A stretch of 6,090 bases of DNA from an uncultured Collinsella sp. (GTDB taxonomy: Bacteria; Actinomycetota; Coriobacteriia; Coriobacteriales; Coriobacteriaceae): NCBI GenBank assembly GCA_958348225.1, contig CATVYG010000056.1, positions 1 through 6,090 of the forward strand, given 5' to 3'. Within the stretch, counting starts at the first letter, position 1; each line of letters begins with the position of its first letter. Below are positions 4,815 to 6,090 of the stretch, piece by piece. The position numbers and the translations under genes were made by a program. Under the pieces are notes generated by a model. The model was given only the letters and a program-made list of their open reading frames with translations, did not search any database and was not told where the DNA came from.

Positions 4815-5855
4815 ATGTCTGAGCTCAACCCCGTCCGCATTGCCGTTATCGGCGCCGGCGCCATGGGCCGCAACCACATCCGCTTTGTCACCGAGGAGCC
4901 CGAGGCCGAGCTCGTCGCCATCGCCGACGCCTTTGAGGGCGCCCGCGCCACGGCAGAGGCCGCCGGCGTGCCGTTTTACACCGATCCCGCCCAGATGATG
5001 GACGAGGTCAAGCCCGAGGCCGTCATTATCGCCACCCCCAACGACCTACACCTGGGCGTTGCCCGCGAGGCTGTGAAGCGCAACATCGTGCCGCTGGTCG
5101 AAAAGCCGATCTCCAACGACCTGGAGGATGCCCAGGCCTTTGCCGCCGAGGCCGAGACCGCCGGCGTGCCCGTGCTCGTGGGTCAGCACCGTCGCCACAA
5201 CCCCTTCGTCAACAAGGCCAAGGAGATCATCGAGTCCGGCGAGCTGGGCAAGCTCACCGTGTCGAGCTTCCACTACATGATCTATAAGAATGACGAGTAT
5301 TTCGATGTCGAGTGGCGCCGCAAGAAGGGTGCCGGCCCGATCCTGGTCAACCTGGTTCACGACGTCGACCTGCTCCGCTACCTGCTGGGCGAGCCCGTTG
5401 CCGTCCAGGGTATGCAGTCCAGCGCCGCCCGCGGTTTTGAGACCGAGGACTCCGCCGTGGTCAACGTCCGTTTTGCCGATGGCGCGCTCGCAAGCATGAC
5501 CATCTCCGACGCCACCGCCAGCCCCTGGAACTGGGAGGCCACCGCCCGCGAGGATCCGCAGTACCGCCCCTTCGACGCCGACGCCTACTTTATCGGCGGC
5601 ACTAAGGGCGCCCTGTCGCTGCCCCGCCTGCACCAGTTCTCCTACGACGGCGCCTCTAACTGGCACAAGCCGCTGCAGATGGAGATTCCGGCCGTCGACC
5701 CGGCACTGCCGCACAAGATGCAGCTCAAGCACTTTGTGAAGGTTGTCCGCCGCAAGGTCGAGCCCGTCGTAACCCCCGCCGATAACGTCAAGACGCTCAC
5801 GCTTCTCAACGCCATCAAGGAGGCCGCCGAGACCGGCCAGCTCGTCGAGCTGTAA
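4815..5855 (+). CDS. Gfo/Idh/MocA-family NAD(P)-dependent oxidoreductase
   Basis: Encodes 346 residues, normal for the family. The N-terminal Rossmann domain has GAGAMG (13-18) and Asp38 ending beta-2 (suggests NAD). ATPNDLH (73-79) and EKP (96-98, catalytic-type Lys97) are the family signatures. The C-terminal domain carries the substrate pocket: QHRRHNP (124-130), YFDVEWRRKKGAGP (162-175), HDVDLLRYLLGE (182-193) with His182, and SDATASPWNWE (231-241). In inositol-dehydrogenase-like members an Asp stands four residues before the His; here that residue is Val178, with Asn179 next to it, a trait I recall from a less-studied subgroup with a NLIHDID-like motif. Such enzymes oxidise or epimerise hydroxyls of sugars, cyclitols or their acids. 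The ATG has AAGGAG (4804-4809) 5 nt upstream. Last gene of the cluster, followed by a terminator at 5928. It probably acts in sequence with the SDR on one imported compound. Confidence 0.9.
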   Translation: MSELNPVRIAVIGAGAMGRNHIRFVTEEPEAELVAIADAFEGARATAEAAGVPFYTDPAQMMDEVKPEAVIIATPNDLHLGVAREAVKRNIVPLVEKPISNDLEDAQAFAAEAETAGVPVLVGQHRRHNPFVNKAKEIIESGELGKLTVSSFHYMIYKNDEYFDVEWRRKKGAGPILVNLVHDVDLLRYLLGEPVAVQGMQSSAARGFETEDSAVVNVRFADGALASMTISDATASPWNWEATAREDPQYRPFDADAYFIGGTKGALSLPRLHQFSYDGASNWHKPLQMEIPAVDPALPHKMQLKHFVKVVRRKVEPVVTPADNVKTLTLLNAIKEAAETGQLVEL

Positions 5856-5927
5856 TGCCTTAAAAGCGACCGCGGCAGAAACCCCATGCCAAGCCCCTCG
5901 GCCCGCTACCAACAAGCCCCTCTTCTT

Positions 5928-5963
5928 TGCCCCGCGAGCAGCCTCCTGCCCGCGGGGCATTTT
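5928..5963 (+). terminator. Intrinsic terminator closing the dehydrogenase-transporter operon
   Basis: TGCCCCGCG (5928-5936) pairs perfectly with CGCGGGGCA (5951-5959). Inside, after one A/C mismatch, GCAG (5938-5941) pairs with CTGC (5946-5949) over a CCTC loop. TTTT follows at 5960-5963. The stem is long and GC-rich with a short T-tract, 73 bp after the Gfo/Idh/MocA stop codon. The same-strand short repeat AAGCCCCTC (5891-5899 and 5914-5922) precedes it. Confidence 0.85.
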
Positions 5964-6090
5964 GCTACCTAGCCGACGATTTTTCTGGGGCGGGGGGCTA
6001 TTTTGCACCTCGGCCTGATTCGTTCGCCACGAAATGGGCCTATCTACTACGTTTAATTGGATACCCTCAACCATGCCGGGAAAACGAAAA
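5964..6090. other. Non-coding tail after the operon terminator
   Basis: I see no convincing gene. There is a G-rich patch, GGGGCGGGGGG (5987-5997), and then a more AT-rich stretch with no stop-free reading worth calling. An ATG at 6073 begins a frame that runs off the window, but it has no Shine-Dalgarno sequence before it. The stretch from about 6034 to the end has the feel of a recurring intergenic element of this lineage (recollection only). Confidence 0.4.

Noticed and set aside
2376..4877. Antisense open frame of 833 codons across the SDR and transporter genes
   Set aside because: It is a shadow of high-GC coding on the plus strand: composition is dominated by Gly, Asp, Ala, His and Val repeats, no domain is recognisable, and both genes beneath it show clear family motifs.
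5046..6074. Antisense open frame of 342 codons across the Gfo/Idh/MocA gene
   Set aside because: Same cause: Gly/Val/Leu-rich low-complexity translation opposite a well-supported gene, and it would run through the terminator hairpin.
6073..6090. Start of a further gene at the ATG at 6073
   Set aside because: There is no Shine-Dalgarno sequence before it and only six codons are visible, so it cannot be supported.

Overview
The window looks like chromosomal DNA from a high-GC Coriobacteriia gut anaerobe, most likely Collinsella or a close relative. The evidence is strong G/C third-position codon use in the right-hand genes, the style of the LysR N-terminus (YDRRLEAISAAAELGSF), and a GGGACAGTCCCC-type intergenic hairpin that I associate with this group from memory. 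No rRNA, tRNA, CRISPR array or complete mobile element is visible.

Left part (1-1428). The edge carries three back-to-back stem-loops (10-67), possibly the end of an element lying outside the window. A 13-bp terminator hairpin (78-108) serves the minus-strand gene at 182-1135, which encodes an exported lipoprotein of unknown function with a twin-arginine signal and a lipobox. This gene is visibly more AT-rich than the rest. Its upstream region is crowded: a strong Shine-Dalgarno sequence, a small inverted repeat, a possible promoter whose spacer holds a run of nine G, and a 21-bp direct repeat in tandem. Farther upstream is a perfect 25-bp inverted repeat (1291-1355) that can also fold a second way.

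Right part (1429-5963). A LysR-type regulator (1429-2307, minus, probable GTG start) is transcribed divergently from a three-gene plus-strand cluster: a short-chain dehydrogenase (2541-3422), an OFA-type major facilitator transporter (3489-4745) and a Gfo/Idh/MocA-type dehydrogenase (4815-5855). The cluster closes with a GC-rich intrinsic terminator (5928-5963). The 233-bp divergent region holds an inverted repeat placed where a LysR-type operator would be expected, plus plausible promoters for both sides.

Working model (inference): the regulator senses a small organic molecule, the transporter takes it up (OFA relatives mostly carry organic anions), and the two NAD(P)-dependent dehydrogenases carry out two oxidation or epimerisation steps on it. 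The substrate cannot be read from sequence. Both enzymes differ from their family consensus at a catalytic position (Thr for Ser in the SDR, Val for Asp in the Gfo/Idh/MocA protein), so this may be an uncharacterised sugar-acid, polyol or cyclic-acid pathway.
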